A DNA stretch of 64,000 nucleotides from NCBI GenBank assembly GCA_030248215.1, contig JASANG010000334.1:1-64000 (forward strand), in the 5' to 3' direction. The notes under the pieces were generated by a model. That model was given only the letters and a program-made list of their open reading frames with translations, did not search any database and was not told the origin of the DNA. Source of the stretch: Enoplolaimus lenunculus (taxonomy: Eukaryota > Nematoda > Enoplea > Enoplida > Thoracostomopsidae). Shown piece after piece: positions 50,400 through 63,320 of this stretch. Position 1 is the first letter of the stretch. Every line of letters starts with the position of its first letter. The translations under genes were made by a program, and so were the position numbers.

Positions 50400-52182
50400 T
50401 AGTGGGTGGCCCTATGGCTGGAAATAAAAAAGGTACACCTACCAACTAATCTATGCTGAGACGTTCAATTGTAGAACGTTTCATAACGCTGATATGATTG
50501 TAATTAAATACCGAACGCGTAAAACAACTGAAAACTTTCTCAACACATCTATATTATTAAAGGCGAAACGCCCCACATACGTATTTTGGGCAACTTTCCA
50601 GCATTACTTTGTTTACAATATTTTCTCACAGCAGAACTGTGATTGTTTTATAGAAAGAAAATTTGCATGCAGACTGTTGTGAGTTCGCTAACTTTTGCGA
50701 ATTACACATAGTTGGCATAACAAGTTTCAGTTATGCAGGGGAATGTAAAAAAGTGTCTTCTCAAAAATATAATAATATAAAATCACATAAAAATAAATCA
50801 ATACCAAACTTCCGATGCAATATTTTTTAGGATTAATTTGCAGTTTGCACATAACCGCATGACAAAACTGCTGATGCCAACCCCAACCAGCCAGTTATAC
50901 TACCAGCACCATCTCCGTGGGGTAAGGATCAAGTTGTTCCGATTAAATTTTCCTAAGAGGCGACCCCACAAATTTCAGTCCCGCAACCATGAATATCTCC
51001 GAAGAAAGAATTCTTTTAATGCTGGCAATAATTTTTACCGTCCATAAAGACGTTCCGAAAATGAACTGTATCCACCCTCGGTCAATCGCCGGAGTTTCGA
51101 CCCCCCACACTTTCCTCGAGGGGCTTTGTTCCGTTTATCGGCTGAGGACGTGGCTTAGAAACTTTGGAGCCCTCATTACGGCAAAAGTAATGTTCAAATA
51201 TTAAAGCCATACATCAGCATGGCAAAATCGGTGTTTTTTTGCATTTTTAAGCAATAAGAATTGTATCAATAGACCCGTTCTTACACAAAACCGCTAACTC
51301 CCGTACACTAGCGGATTCAGAGGGGTGGCGGCGGCGGCGTACGCCCCACCGCGTCAGAAATTTTTTGTGATAAAATGGTAAGGTCACTTACAATTTTCTT
51401 ACTCAGATAATTGGCACATATATAGCATACAGTAAAAATTGCGTTTCCTAACTTTTGCCAGCCCGCCTATTCCCGTCATAAAATAATGCATCGGCCATTG
51501 TTCTCATAGCAAGCTTGACTTAGTACGAGACTAAAAATATTTAGTGCTTTAAGTATACAAGTGTTTCCGATGACTTACAAGAGAGGTTGAAACTTTTCTA
51601 AAACGGTCCAATTTTTGCTTGGGGATCATCATCCCTGCCCTCTGTTGTCTACTGACCTGTTTACCAACTATCCTTGATCTGGCGTATGCGGTGTTGCGGT
51701 CTGTTTCATAGCTTGTTCTACTTTGAACAGGTACTGCGTACAGGGACGTATACGAGGGCTGATACGGAAAATATATCCCTCAAATTTTCTCAAAGACTCA
51801 AAAACACTATTACCAGCTGTAAAATAAATTGCATAACTCAGCCATATTTTCTCGCTCTATGCGCTCTCGCGCAGGCAATCTTTAGACGTTGGTTTATACG
51901 TTCCGAAACCAAATGCTAACTACACCATCGTGTGTATATTGTACATCGCAAGTCGGAAAATAGGGTTATTGTAAGAACACATCGGGTTTAAGTTTTGTAA
52001 TAAAAACGATCTGGCAATTATTTATAACATCAAATTGACCTTTTAACTTTGATCATTTCTTGGTTGTTTTTAATTCATTTTTATTAACCCTTTAACTCAT
52101 AGAGTATACTATAAGCAACGAAATACAAGTAATATATGAGCAAAAGTGATACTGTGAGCAGTGTTTAAAATTTTAATATATA
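50400..52182. other. Intergenic, unidentified
   Basis: 50835-51205 is richer in GC than its surroundings and belongs to no repeat family I see. The rest has short M-like and G-like fragments only. Confidence 0.35.
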
Positions 52183-52616
52183 CTGTAATTACCCGAATAA
52201 GAGGCAGGTGCGTTTTGAGTCCCAATCAATAGGAGACCGTGTTCTTAATAAGAGCCCGTAAGCGGATAGAGTCCCTAAACTCTAGTTACAGTTCATAAAT
52301 GTCAATTATCCATAAATATAGCGCATAAATGACTCCAGAACCAAATAAAGTTGAGTTCGAAACTTTAAAGCGTACGTAAATTTTGAAAGTAACATTCCAA
52401 AGTAACCTTGCATTATCGATCAAGCTACTGACACAAGACAAATAAACGTTTAATTCAACGGATAGTTGCAATACTGGATATGTATAAGTAAACGAATGGC
52501 GGCGGAGGCCGCGTTAAAAATAAATAACAGTCTGTAACCGAATAACAGGGGGGCACCTTCTGGAGACGCCAAATAAATATCAGCCCTCCTCCCCCCTTTT
52601 ATTCGCGTCAATACAG
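52183..52616. mobile_element. Family F element
   Basis: CTGTAATTACCCGAATAAG left, TTATTCGCGTCAATACAG right, TA flanks. Shares aagcggatagagtcccta with the other copies. Confidence 0.75.
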
Positions 52617-52619
52617 TAC

Positions 52620-52790
52620 CCGCAGTGCAAAATCTCTACAAGACGTCAGAGCAGCCGTCGGGTTCGAGCATCAAGCTTCTATAGCAGAGTGGTCATCGAA
52701 AAACGCCGTCCACCTGAAAGACTCGCAATCGAATCTTACCTTGAAAGTGCATCTCATATCAGATTGAAAATGCTCACGTGAGAAAGGATT
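52620..52790 (+). mobile_element. Decayed tRNA-like SINE copy
   Basis: Shares acaagacgtcagagc, tatagcagagtggtcatcg (A-box-like) and gcaatcgaatc (B-box-like) with the SINE family. It abuts the end of a family F element. Confidence 0.45.
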
Positions 52791-53439
52791 AATGGAAAAA
52801 TTCTCAGTTAGTATCTATAACAACAATTGAACAGTGGTGGATTCAGAAATTTTTTAATAGTGAAAAAAGCTTACGAGCGAAGCGAACGATAAACTAAACG
52901 CTGATTCGCGAATAAATCGCAGAACAAGATTTTCGTTTTGATGCCCGTTGGACGGTTAAGGCTGTGTCACTCCCGTTGTTTATGCTACTTCCAGTGGGAG
53001 CTCTACAGGACTGTTTGCGGGCAAACGAAAAAAGGCACTGAGCGGTGTTAATAGCCGCAGCGGCGGATCCGGAAATTTCTGACAGCGGAAGCGGGCTGGC
53101 GAAACGTTTATGAAACGTAATTTTTACTGTGTGCCATATATGTGCCAATTTTCTGAATTAGTACTATTGTAATGTATACTTTACCAATTTATCACAAAAA
53201 ATTTTCTGATGGGGGGTTGTCGACACAAATATAAAAAAATTTTAAAGATGTGGTAGCTAAATCCCCTAGAATTGAAAACGTTCGTTGGTAAGTTTGCTGG
53301 AGTCAACCAGCACAGAAGTTCACATTGCACTGAACAAACTTCGACCTGGCTAGCAACGAGATGGCATTGCGTAAACTTTATTGGGAACGTCGCTCCATGA
53401 TAGATCATACACGGACCGTTTTTCTGTGAGACAATAGTA

Positions 53440-53878
53440 CTGTATTGAACAGAATAAGAGGGGGGACTGATATTTATTTGGTTTCTCCAGAGGGTACCCC
53501 CTTGTTATTCAGTTGGACTGTTATTTATTTTTAGCCACGCTCCGGCACCCTTCGTTACTGATATATATCCGGCACTGCAACTATCCGTTGAATTAAACGT
53601 TTATTTGTGTTGTGTCAATAGCTTGAGCGATAGTGCAAGGTTATAAGTAGGAATGTGCTTTCAAAACTTAAGTACGCTTTAAAGTTTCGAAGTCAAATTA
53701 TTTGGTTCTGGAGTCATTAATGCGCTACAATTAGGGATAATTGACATTTATGGACTCTAATTAAGGTTTAAGGATTCTATCCGCTTACAGACTCTTATTA
53801 GGGATACGGACTCCTATTGATACGGACCCAAAATGGGACCCCCCTCTTATTACCCCCCTCTTATTCGGGTCAATACAG
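53440..53878. mobile_element. Family F element nested in a family A element
   Basis: CTGTATTGAACAGAATAAG left, CTTATTCGGGTCAATACAG right, TA flanks. The flanks (accgtttttctgtgagac, and gagtgaacttacgcttagg) are parts of one reversed A element. Confidence 0.75.
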
Positions 53879-53934
53879 TAGAGTGAACTTACGCTTAGGA
53901 ATATGATTATGCTACTGTTACGGCCCGGATATAT

Positions 53935-54967
53935 ATGGATTAGCGGGGGGTCTATGTAATCTATCCCATCGGTTCCCACAAAACTAATACCTCCATCTTA
54001 AGATTACATACAAAAAAACCAGGGTGGAAACGGATCCCAGTGTGCAAACAATTCATCGGGCTGTGTAAAACTTTGTAACAAACAATTGCGGATACACCGA
54101 ACATTTTCAGATTTACGATGAATTTCGTAATTTTTATTTCATTTCGAACACTCGCTGCATATCTGTAATGAAAAATTGCGAGATATATACGTTGATTTAC
54201 ACCTAATTTTTGAGCATAGAAATAGTTTTCGCAACCAGGTAATAGTTAAAACCGACCTTCTATTCCAGCTTAAACAGCTTTTAGTGTGAGCTGTTTATTT
54301 TTTAGCTTTTATATAAAGCGCTGTCGTGTATAATTTGGTGACAAAAAAGCCGACATGAGTGCAGTCACTAATTAATATAAGACCCGGAACACGCACTACA
54401 AGCCAGTAGCCAGCTCATCTTACTCAAGACGCGAAAAAATTTATGACGGGGAATAACAATGGTTTTCGTTGACTTACGAGCAAGGTTCAAAATTTTGAAA
54501 ATTTTCAAGGGGGGCATAATTTGTTAATAGGGGCTCAGCCGCCCCGGCCGCTTCCACTTTAGCTACGGGTCGGGGGTCCACTGGTTGTCAACAATAGAGA
54601 CTCAAATCAACTGAAGGCAACATTGTGGTTGATGTTCAACTCGGATTGAATTTTTGTTAGAAAATACTGTGCTATTAAAACAGCTCCAGTAAACTGTGAT
54701 GCGTTCTATACCAATTTCGAAGTTGGGGTGGCGGGCGTTGCGTTACCGCCTGTTGAAAATTCCCAGGAACCCCTACGACAAAATTTCGTAAACGGGTTAA
54801 ACTCTCAACCCCCTCCCCCCGTCTGCGATACGACTATTTGAAATATACGTAGTAGCACAAGAACCAGAATTCAGAATGGGTACCAATCGCAATATATATC
54901 TCGGGGGTCGGGACAAGATCTATACTCTTTGAACATTGAACTGCAATTCTGATTAGTACTGTTGTTA
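53935..54967. other. Intergenic, no gene seen
   Basis: AT-rich, one G copy near 54397-54570. No supported coding. Confidence 0.5.
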
Positions 54968-55212
54968 CACTGTAAATTCCGATGAGTTGATCAATTAACT
55001 TTTATAGTGCGAATTAGTCATTTTTGGTTATTTCTGAGTTAACGGCAGTAAACGCGAACTCGCTATGAGTTCACTTAATTCTGGATGAGTTGATTAGTTC
55101 ACTCACAATGAGTTCGTTCAATTCAGAATTGTGAGTACTGAAAGACCTATAATTAGAAGTCAGGCTTCTGAGTGAATGCAACTCATTCTGAGTTAAAACC
55201 AACTAATGCAGT
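54968..55212. mobile_element. Family C element, right end decayed
   Basis: CACTGTAAATTCCGATGAG left; ACTAATGCAGTATA right. Confidence 0.65.
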
Positions 55213-55366
55213 ATATAAGATCGTTCCTGTATCTTTCCTAAATAACTCAAAACCTTAGCGATTCAAATTAAATGCTAACATTTTCCCGTCCAAAATATCC
55301 GGATCCGCAACTGCTTCCGTTCACTATTGCCAGCGTTTAGGCGTAGACACAGTTAAACCACAGTGC

Positions 55367-55528
55367 CACGAAGAACAGATGCGGAACAGTATTATAAGCA
55401 TATTCACAGGCCTAAGCTAATCTTAAGCCTAAAGCCTAAGCCAAGCAAAAAAAATTAGTCTAAAGCTTTAAGCTTACTCTTTTGTAGTCCCACAGAAAAA
55501 CGTTCCGCCCCTGATCTTAACCCGGGCC
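55367..55528 (+). mobile_element. Short family A element
   Basis: agaacagatgcggaacag head, few hexamers, tail module with tgtagtcccacagaaa and a TGATCTTAACCCGGGCC end. Confidence 0.65.
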
Positions 55529-55794
55529 AATCACATACACGTTAAAAAGCGTTCAGATATTACTGAAGTCAAACATTACCTGAGCGTTGAATAGGGTTTA
55601 TTTTATAGTTTTTGTCATTTTAAAGCTTATATGATTAATATTAATAAAAAATCAGAAATATACTACTATATGAAATATTAATGATTAATCGTTGCTTTGA
55701 ATGACAAACTCGCAGTTGGTTTAGTTTCAAAATCAACAGAAAGTTTATGATGGCCAGAACTGCAACCAGGGGTCCATATTCTGAAATATATGTA

Positions 55795-56296
55795 CACTGT
55801 AAATTCCAATGTGTTGAATGATCAACTCAGCTAGCGAGTTAGTTATTTCTGAGTTGATAACAATAAGCATAAACTCACTCTGAGTTGAGTTGATTTTCAC
55901 TCTTACACTGTAAATTTCAGTGAGTTGATTTTAACTCAGAATGAGTTGAATCACTCAGTCTGAGCTAGGACTTTCAGAACTCAGAAAGTTGAGTTGATTC
56001 AATTCATTCTGAGTTAATTAATCAACTCACCCAGTGTCAACTCAACTCAGAGTGAGAATCAAATCAACTCAGGATGAGTTAATGTTTACTGATATTAATT
56101 CAGAAATAACCAACTCGCTAGCTGAATTGATTAATCAACTCATTGGAATTTACAGTGTAGTTGTTTTGATTCCGGGTGAGTAGTTCACTCAGGTTGAGTT
56201 GAATCAACCCACAATTTTGACTTCTAATAGTCCAAACTCAGACGGAGTGATTCGAGTCATTCTGAGTTGAAATCAACTCAATGAAATTTACAGTGT
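55795..56296. mobile_element. Family C element containing a second C element
   Basis: Outer C halves (55795-55903 and 56160-56296) flank an intact inner C at 55904-56159 with TA on each side. Confidence 0.8.
55904..56159. mobile_element. Family C element nested in C
   Basis: CACTGTAAATTTCAGTGAG to GGAATTTACAGTG, flanked by TA/TA. Close to consensus and so likely among the younger copies. Confidence 0.85.
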
Positions 56297-56491
56297 GTCA
56301 CATATCATTAGTTGGTGATAGGTCTTGTGACTTTCGAACCAGCGAATGCTAAACCTCAAAATTGAGTGCATTGTCCGCATACAAGTTGCTCTACTCGTGT
56401 ACCAATTTTGAGTCCAACTGCAATAGTTTATGAGCTTGAAATCCTATTACTAACTGGTGATAGTTGCTATACACATTTGAGAATATGAGTC
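56296..56491. mobile_element. Family H element, left end trimmed
   Basis: Shares attagttggtgatagg and tacacatttgagaatatgag with other H copies; fragments also lie at about 20214-20290 and 38795-38856. Confidence 0.55.
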
Positions 56492-56600
56492 CATGAATTA
56501 TTAATGGAAGGGGCGGAGAGTTCGATTGGCGGATGCAATAATTTTGACGGTAGGGGGCCGGGCATATACGTTTCATGAAGTCGCATCGCATCAAAGCATG

Positions 56601-56783
56601 GACCCATGTAAAGATCAGGAGCGGACAGTTTTTTTGCAGGATCGCAATAGAATAAACTTGAATTTTAGATTATTTTTTCGCTATAGGCTTCGGCTTTATA
56701 AGCTCATTCTTGCGCTTAGACTAATGCTTAGACTTAGGCATATGCTTTATGCTGCTATATTGGCCCTATTCTATACATTGGCC
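56601..56783 (-). mobile_element. Family A element, reverse orientation, decayed core
   Basis: ACCCATGTAAAGATCAGG end and tctatacattggcc end; core shows only remnants of TTAGGC. Confidence 0.65.
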
Positions 56784-57018
56784 AAAACGAGAAATAATAG
56801 ACAAAATGACAAATTTTTCACTAAAAATCGTATAGACGTAGAATAATGAAAACCTCGCGAGCGAACCGAGCGAAAAGCAAGATATATTAAATTTCAACAT
56901 ATAATAAATGGTTTAACCAAAGTCTCAAAGCCCTGACAAAAATATGTAACAAAAGAATAATGCAAGTGCCGCACCCTAACATTCCAATCTTTTTTAACCC
57001 TTTCACTCATAGAGTATA

Positions 57019-57262
57019 CACTGTAAAACAAGATGAGTTGATTGTTCAACTCAGAGAGCGAATTGGTCATTTCTGGTTATTTCTGAGTTAATAACAGTAA
57101 ACATTAACTCAATCTGCGTTGATTCAATTTTGGGTGAGTTGATTAATTGACTCAGAATGAGTTCAAACGATTCAGAATTCTGAAATCCCTAATTCAGAGC
57201 TTACACTCGTGAGTGGATTCAACTGATGTTGAGTTAAAATCCACTCAATGGAATTTTCAGTG
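57019..57262. mobile_element. Family C element
   Basis: CACTGTAAAACAAGATGAG left, GGAATTTTCAGTG right, TA flanks. Confidence 0.75.
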
Positions 57263-57478
57263 TAAAGCGAACGGGTCCACACACGCTACCTGATTCCATA
57301 AAAATCCTCTAACGAACCTGGCAAGCGAACCGAATGACAAGCTAATTGCAAGCGTTTTTGATAATTGTACGGTAGGGACTTTACCATTTTTTTCCATCAA
57401 ATTTGTTTTTTCTGGCTCGTACGAAAAATCATTGCCTTCAAAAATGGAGAGACCAGAGTTTTCCGACTTTCAAACTAT

Positions 57479-58072
57479 GGCCAATGTAAAGAACAGTGGT
57501 GGAACAGTATTATATGCATATTCCTAAGCCTAAGCCTAAGCCTAAACGTAAAAATATGAACATATTCCTATGCCGAAGCCTAAGCGTAAGAATGAGGATA
57601 TTCCTAAGCCTAAGCCTAAGCCTAAACGTAAGAATGAGCATATTCCTAAGCCTAAGCCTAAGCCTAAACGTAGAATGAGCATATTCCTAAGCCTAAGCCT
57701 AAACGTAAGAATGAGCATATTCCTAAGCCTAAGCCAAAGCCTAAGCGTAAGAATGAGCATATTCCTAAGCCTAAGCCAAAGCCTAAGCGTAAGAATGAGC
57801 ATATTCCTAAGCCTAAGCCTAAGTCTAAACGTAAGAATGAGCATATTCCTAAGCCTAAGCCAAAGCCTAAGCGTAAGAATGAGCATATTCCTAAGCCTAA
57901 GCCTAAGCCTAAACGTAAGAATGAGCATATTCCTAAGCCTAAGCCTAAACCTAAGCGTAAGAATGAGCATATTCCTAAGCCTAAGCCTAATCCAAACAAA
58001 AAAATAGTCTAAAGCGTAAGTTTTATTGCAGTCCCACAGAAAAACGTTTCGCCGCTGATCTTTACATGGGCC
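57479..58072 (+). mobile_element. Family A element with longest higher-order TTAGGC-type array
   Basis: GCCAATGTAAAGAACAGTGG end and TGATCTTTACATGGGCC end. About a dozen blocks of CCTAAG runs plus gtaagaatgagcatattc between 57520 and 57990. Open frames across it are artefacts. Confidence 0.8.
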
Positions 58073-58835
58073 CAAGTTTTGAAGATCGGTCCCTCAGCGA
58101 AGGCATCGCTGCATGAATTACTAGTAACATGGCCGGTAGTGTATATTGGCTACAACAGAATTCCATATGGAATTAAATTTCGCAAACTCTATACGGGGAT
58201 ATTCATAGAACGTAATTGTATGAAACGTTGCCAGCAAGCAATGATAAACTTTATACTATTAAACGAAAACTAAATCAGCTATAGTTAAATTGTCAACTGA
58301 TAGTCTAATAGAACCTATATATCACCAAGGGCCACTCAACGAAGGGAACGGGGTGTCCGTGTACCCTCCCAAATTTGGCTGATGCCCTCCCCCCCGCATA
58401 GACTCGATCTAAAAGTAAACAATCTTGAATTGCAATTGTATACACCCCCCAAAATTCGATGCCTCGCCAAATATAATTTTCTGCTGACGTCCCTGTTTAT
58501 CACGTGTCGTATTAGAGATTTGGCAAAATAGGGGTTCATATTCTAAGCCTAAGCCTAAACTAAAGCCTAAACGCAATTTTGTGCGGTGAAATATTATTCA
58601 TCATTGACGTGCACGAAGTAGTGTACTTAACTTAAGCAGTCAGAGCTCAGACAGCCTATGTGCCCGTTTTGATACCAGCTACTGAGGGTAAGCTTTTGTG
58701 GTTATATATGGTTTATTTTAAAGCTGGGGCTATAGTTTAAGGTTTACGGTCTACAACCCAACAGATTTTCTAATACAAACCGCGGTGGTGACAATTTTAA
58801 GTTGTAAGTATTGAGTTGAAAAACAATTGAAATAC
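58073..58835. other. Intergenic, no gene seen
   Basis: One short CCTAAGCC run at about 58545; otherwise nothing supported. Confidence 0.5.
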
Positions 58836-59095
58836 AAACTGTAAATTTGAGTGAGTTGATTTTAACTCAAAATGAATTGAATCACTCAGTTTGAGTTTGG
58901 ACTATCAGAACTTAGAATATTGAGTTGATTCAATGCGTTCTGAGTTAATTAATCAACTCACTGAAAGAGTCAACTCAACTCAGAGTGAACATCAACTCAA
59001 CTTAAAGTGAGCTATAATGGTTTACTGATATTAAGTCAGAAATTACCAACTCGCTAGCTGAATTGATTAATCTACTTATTGGAATTGACACAGCG
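58836..59095. mobile_element. Family C element
   Basis: ACTGTAAATTTGAGTGAG left, decayed GGAATTGACACAGCG right. Confidence 0.7.
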
Positions 59096-59211
59096 TAAAC
59101 GTGGAGAAACTGAATGGGTATTCTAAGATTAGTTGAAAAAGAAGCAAAATCTTGGACACAGTCTTGAATTCGGTTCGCCGACAATTTCAGCTATAAAATT
59201 GCAACGAGTCA

Positions 59212-59602
59212 AAGTGTAACCGGATATCCGTTTCCGATGAAAATCGATGTCCGTTTCCGTGTCCGTTATAGAAATACCGGAAATTCTGCTATTTTAATGC
59301 TTAAAATTACTTATAATTCAAGTGTATGTCACACGTGTTTTTCATTTTACAGATGCGCTGCAATTGTTTTACCTGAAATAATAATTACGAAATTCATTCA
59401 AAATCATAAAAAATTTTGATGCATCCGCCATTTTTTCTTTAAAATTTTAGACAGCCAAGTGAATATTTGCATGTCTCAATTGTATTGGCAGACAAAATTA
59501 ATTAATCTTTGAAACTTTTAAACTTCAATATCCGGTTTACGTTTCCGTTATTTTGATCGTTATCCGTTTCCGTTTTCGTTATATTCGTTTTGCACCCTGC
59601 AA
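59212..59602. repeat. CCGTTTCCG repeat region (family K)
   Basis: tatccgtttccgatg left and ttatccgtttccgttttcg right around AT-rich sequence. Confidence 0.45.
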
Positions 59603-61557
59603 CGAGTGTTCGGATACAACTTCAAGGATGACTACAAAAGTATACATTCAGCCCCAGTAACAGAAAGAGGTTTCCCACCGAAAAAACTTTAGGTTTAAAT
59701 TTTTGAACGGGGGTCCGGGCAATTCTAGCAATGACCCTGCCTAAGAATATTCCTAAGCCTATGCCCTAATCCTTACCATAGCGATAGATCTAGAACTAAA
59801 GTTTAAGCTTAAAATGGCCGAAAAAATATTATCTAAACGTCTAACATACTCTATAGCATAGCCACAGAAAAGTGGGACGCACCCAGGGGCATATCCAAGG
59901 GTGGATAAGAGACATCTCCCTCCGCCGCAAATTCTAAAATGCAACGAAAACGCACATTCACTTACTGCAGAATATCCGATAGAGGTCAACAAAACTTTAT
60001 GACTCGTTACGCTGGGTCGCAAGAATTTGTAAGCTAAATTCTCTTCCGCAATGAAATTCTGCCTTCGCTGTTAGACCCACCCTAAGCTAAGATGGATCGT
60101 ACAAGTCAAACGGAAGCTGACAATCTTTTCAATTCGAAGAAACTTGATCTGGCTCGATTGAATAGTTTTTGACGAAATTTACAGTTCCGGTGCAACTTAA
60201 GTTAAACGGTTTCAATTGGTAAATTAAGCAGGCAACGCCAATTTTTTTAGTTAAAAATGATAAGATTATGAGCAAAAAACACTTCAAATGGTACATAACT
60301 GTTCACCTCGTGAAGGTTTTGCACTGTAAATTCTAATAAGTTGATTAATCAATTCAGCTAGCGAGTCGGTTATTTCTCAATTAATATCAGTAAGCAATTA
60401 ACTCACTTTGTGTTGAGTTGATTCTCACTCTGAGTTAAGTTGACTCTGGGTGAGTTAATTAATTAACTCAGAATCAATTGAATCGACTCAAAATTCTAAG
60501 TTCTGATAGCCCTAACTCAGACTGAGTGATTCAACTCATTTTGAGTTGAAATCAACTCACTGAAAGTTACAGTGTGTTCTTCACACTTTCCTCTACGTCT
60601 TGAGAACATTACTCAAAAATGTTGGAGGGAGGGACTTTTGTGGACGGAAATCTAAACAAACCCCGCTACTGCTAAACCTAAACGTTATCGCTTAAGCCGT
60701 TGCGTATACTTTTGCCCAAACCAGGGCCGAAGCAGGCTTGGGTGGGCGTCCAAAAATTCCACGGTAGGGACCCTTGTGACATTCAAAATATTTTTCAATT
60801 TTTTTTGTTTAAAATCTTTTTAAGGCGGGGCTTTCTTTGAGATGAGCCATCCCAAATGGGGGGTATGTGGGTGGCTGTTCCGGCGCTGGCTTAAACCATT
60901 AACGTAGCTTGTATTTCTATTATTTTCAACCACATCTGTTTTTACTCGGCTGTACTTTAAGAATATGTGGATTGTTGAATGTATAAATCATAACTCATAT
61001 TCAGAACAAAGTTGACCTTAATTTGAGGCAAATAAAATACAGTCATATCTGAAAAAATTGACAAATAGTAATACCTGGACAACAACAACCTATAATGCCA
61101 AATCCCTTGTGTATAGTTTGTAAGCTTTATGCAAATTCTGCTGGTTGCAGACAAACATAATTATTAGTATTACAATTGTTCATGAAATAGACTAAACAAA
61201 TAATGTATTTACAAAAATTTAGGCCAATTTACGCGTATTCCTAAGCCTAAGAAGATTATCAACCTTGCTTGTAATTTATTGAGAACCTTTAAATGCCCCT
61301 CCTGAAAATTTTCAAGTCCACCCTAGCAAGGTAAGCTGGCTACGGGCCTGACGCCGCAGGGCACCTAAACCTGAGTGGGATGTAGAGTACCCGCGGGTAA
61401 AGTTTCACTATGGTTTAAAACACTATCCACAACACAGTTTAGAGTTATCGATGGTCGATCAAGGGGTGAATGCAAAAGCTGTCTGCACCCCACCGAAAAG
61501 GCCGTGGCGAAAATTTGGCAATACAATTAAAGCTTACAATTTGTTTTCTAGACAAAT
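59603..61557. other. Intergenic with scattered repeat fragments
   Basis: Contains a decayed A-like stretch (59740-59890), the C element at 60322, an L-like stretch (60722-60890) and a G copy (61245-61352). No gene. Confidence 0.45.
60322..60575. mobile_element. Family C element
   Basis: CACTGTAAATTCTAATAAG left, GAAAGTTACAGTG right. Confidence 0.75.
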
Positions 61558-61848
61558 ACACTGTAAATTCCAATGAGTTGATTAATTAAATCAGAGAGAC
61601 CATTAGTCATTTTTGGTTATACCAGAGTTAACAACATGAAACATCAACTCGCTCCAAGTGGATTAATTTCCGCGTGAGTTGCTTAAATAACTCGAGCTGA
61701 TTTAATTCCGGGTAACTTGATTACTTAACTCAAAATAAGTTCAATTAATTGAAAATTCTGAGTTCTGAAAGACCTAACTCTGAGTTCAGGCTTCTGAGTG
61801 AATTCAACTTATTCTGAGTTAAAATCAACTCACTGGAATATACTGCGA
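61558..61848. mobile_element. Family C element
   Basis: CACTGTAAATTCCAATGAG left, GGAATATACTGCG right; slightly longer than average. Confidence 0.7.
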
Positions 61849-62030
61849 GGTCACATATAAGCCCAATGGTCAGATATACCTCATATCCTTCTGCATTCCT
61901 TCTGACCACAAAACCAAAACGTTAGTAGTCGTAAAAAATACTTTATGTGAACTTGGAGTAAAATAGTAATACGTAAAAAATAACTTTATTTTCGATACGT
62001 TAATACTTAGCCACAAGGGGTTCCAACGGG

Positions 62031-62210
62031 CGGCCAGGGACGGAACGTTTTTCTGTGGGACTAGAATAGAGTAAACTTAAGCTTTAGACTAATTTTTTGC
62101 TTGGCTTAGGCTTAGGCTTACGCTTAGGTTTTAGAAATAAACTCATTCTTACGCTTAGGCTTTGGCTTAGGCTTAAGAATACTGTTCCGTCCATGTTCTT
62201 TACATTGGCC
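62031..62210 (-). mobile_element. Family A element, reverse orientation
   Basis: ggacggaacgtttttctgtg left, TTAGGC runs, gttccgtccatgttctttac and attggcc right. Confidence 0.75.
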
Positions 62211-62267
62211 AGTGATGCTATACTAACTTGCCTCGGGTTAGAGATGCCTTGCTCAAATTTAACTCAA

Positions 62268-62825
62268 CACTGTAAATTTCAGTGAGTTGATATTGACTCA
62301 GAATTAGTTGAACTCATTCATAGGTCCGAGATCTGAATTATGTTTTTCAAGAACTCAAAATTCTGAATTGATTGAACTCAAACTGAGTTAAATTAATCAA
62401 GTATCCCAGAATTAAATCAGCTAAGAATGAGTTAATGTTTATTGTTATTAACTCAGAATGAGTTGAACACATTCAAGGGTCCGAGCTCTGAATTATGCCA
62501 TTTAGAACTCAAAATTCTGAATTGATTGAACTCAACCTGAGTTAACCAAATATCCCAGAATTAAATCAGCTAAGAATGAGTTAATGTTTATTGGTATTAA
62601 CTCAGAGTGAGTTGAACACATTCAAGGGTCCGAGCTCTGAATTATGCCATTCAGAACTCAAAATTCTGAATTGATTGAACTCAACCTGAGTTAATCAAAT
62701 ATCCAAGAATTAAATCAGCTGAGAGTGAGTTAATGTTTATTGATATTAGTTCAGAAATAACCAGAAATAACTAATTTTCTCTTTGAAAGTTGATTAACCT
62801 AAACTCATCGGAATTGAAACTGAAC
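62268..62825. mobile_element. Family C element with an internal triplication
   Basis: CACTGTAAATTTCAGTGAG left; a core of about 150 bp (gagttgaacacattcaaggg, tccgagctctgaattatg) is present three times in tandem at about 62300, 62454 and 62605. Confidence 0.7.
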
Positions 62826-63122
62826 CAGAACTTTGAATATTAAAGCACAGACATTAATCGAACCGTCTGATTGAAATGTAATCTTTTTAACCCGCCAGCG
62901 GCGTTTAATTCTACTTTAAGTTCAGTGTAAAATTGACCATTTACTTTTAATTTCTTCGCAAAATAATTACACTGAAAATTTTAATAATCGTACGCCTAAA
63001 GGCATTTTTGCGAAAGTAAAAGCGAAATATTTGTTGAAAATGAATTGAACCTAATTTAAACTGCTGTATATTTGTAAGGATAAACATTTTAGCAACGGGG
63101 GTTTACGTTGTATAAAAATTTC

Positions 63123-63320
63123 GGCCAATGTAAAGAACACGGGCGAAACAGTATATAAGCACGTTCCTAAGCCAAAGCCTAAGCCTAAGCGCAAGAATGA
63201 GCATATTCATAAACCTAAGCCTAAGTCTAAGCCTTAGCCAAGCAAAAAAAAGTCTAAAGCTTAAGCTTGCTCTATTGCAGTCACACAGAAAAACGTTCCG
63301 CCCCTGATCTTTTTATATTG
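63123..63320 (+). mobile_element. Family A element with TTAGGC-type core
   Basis: GGCCAATGTAAAGAACACGG end, hexamers, tail module, CCTGATCTTTTTATATTGG end. Confidence 0.75.
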
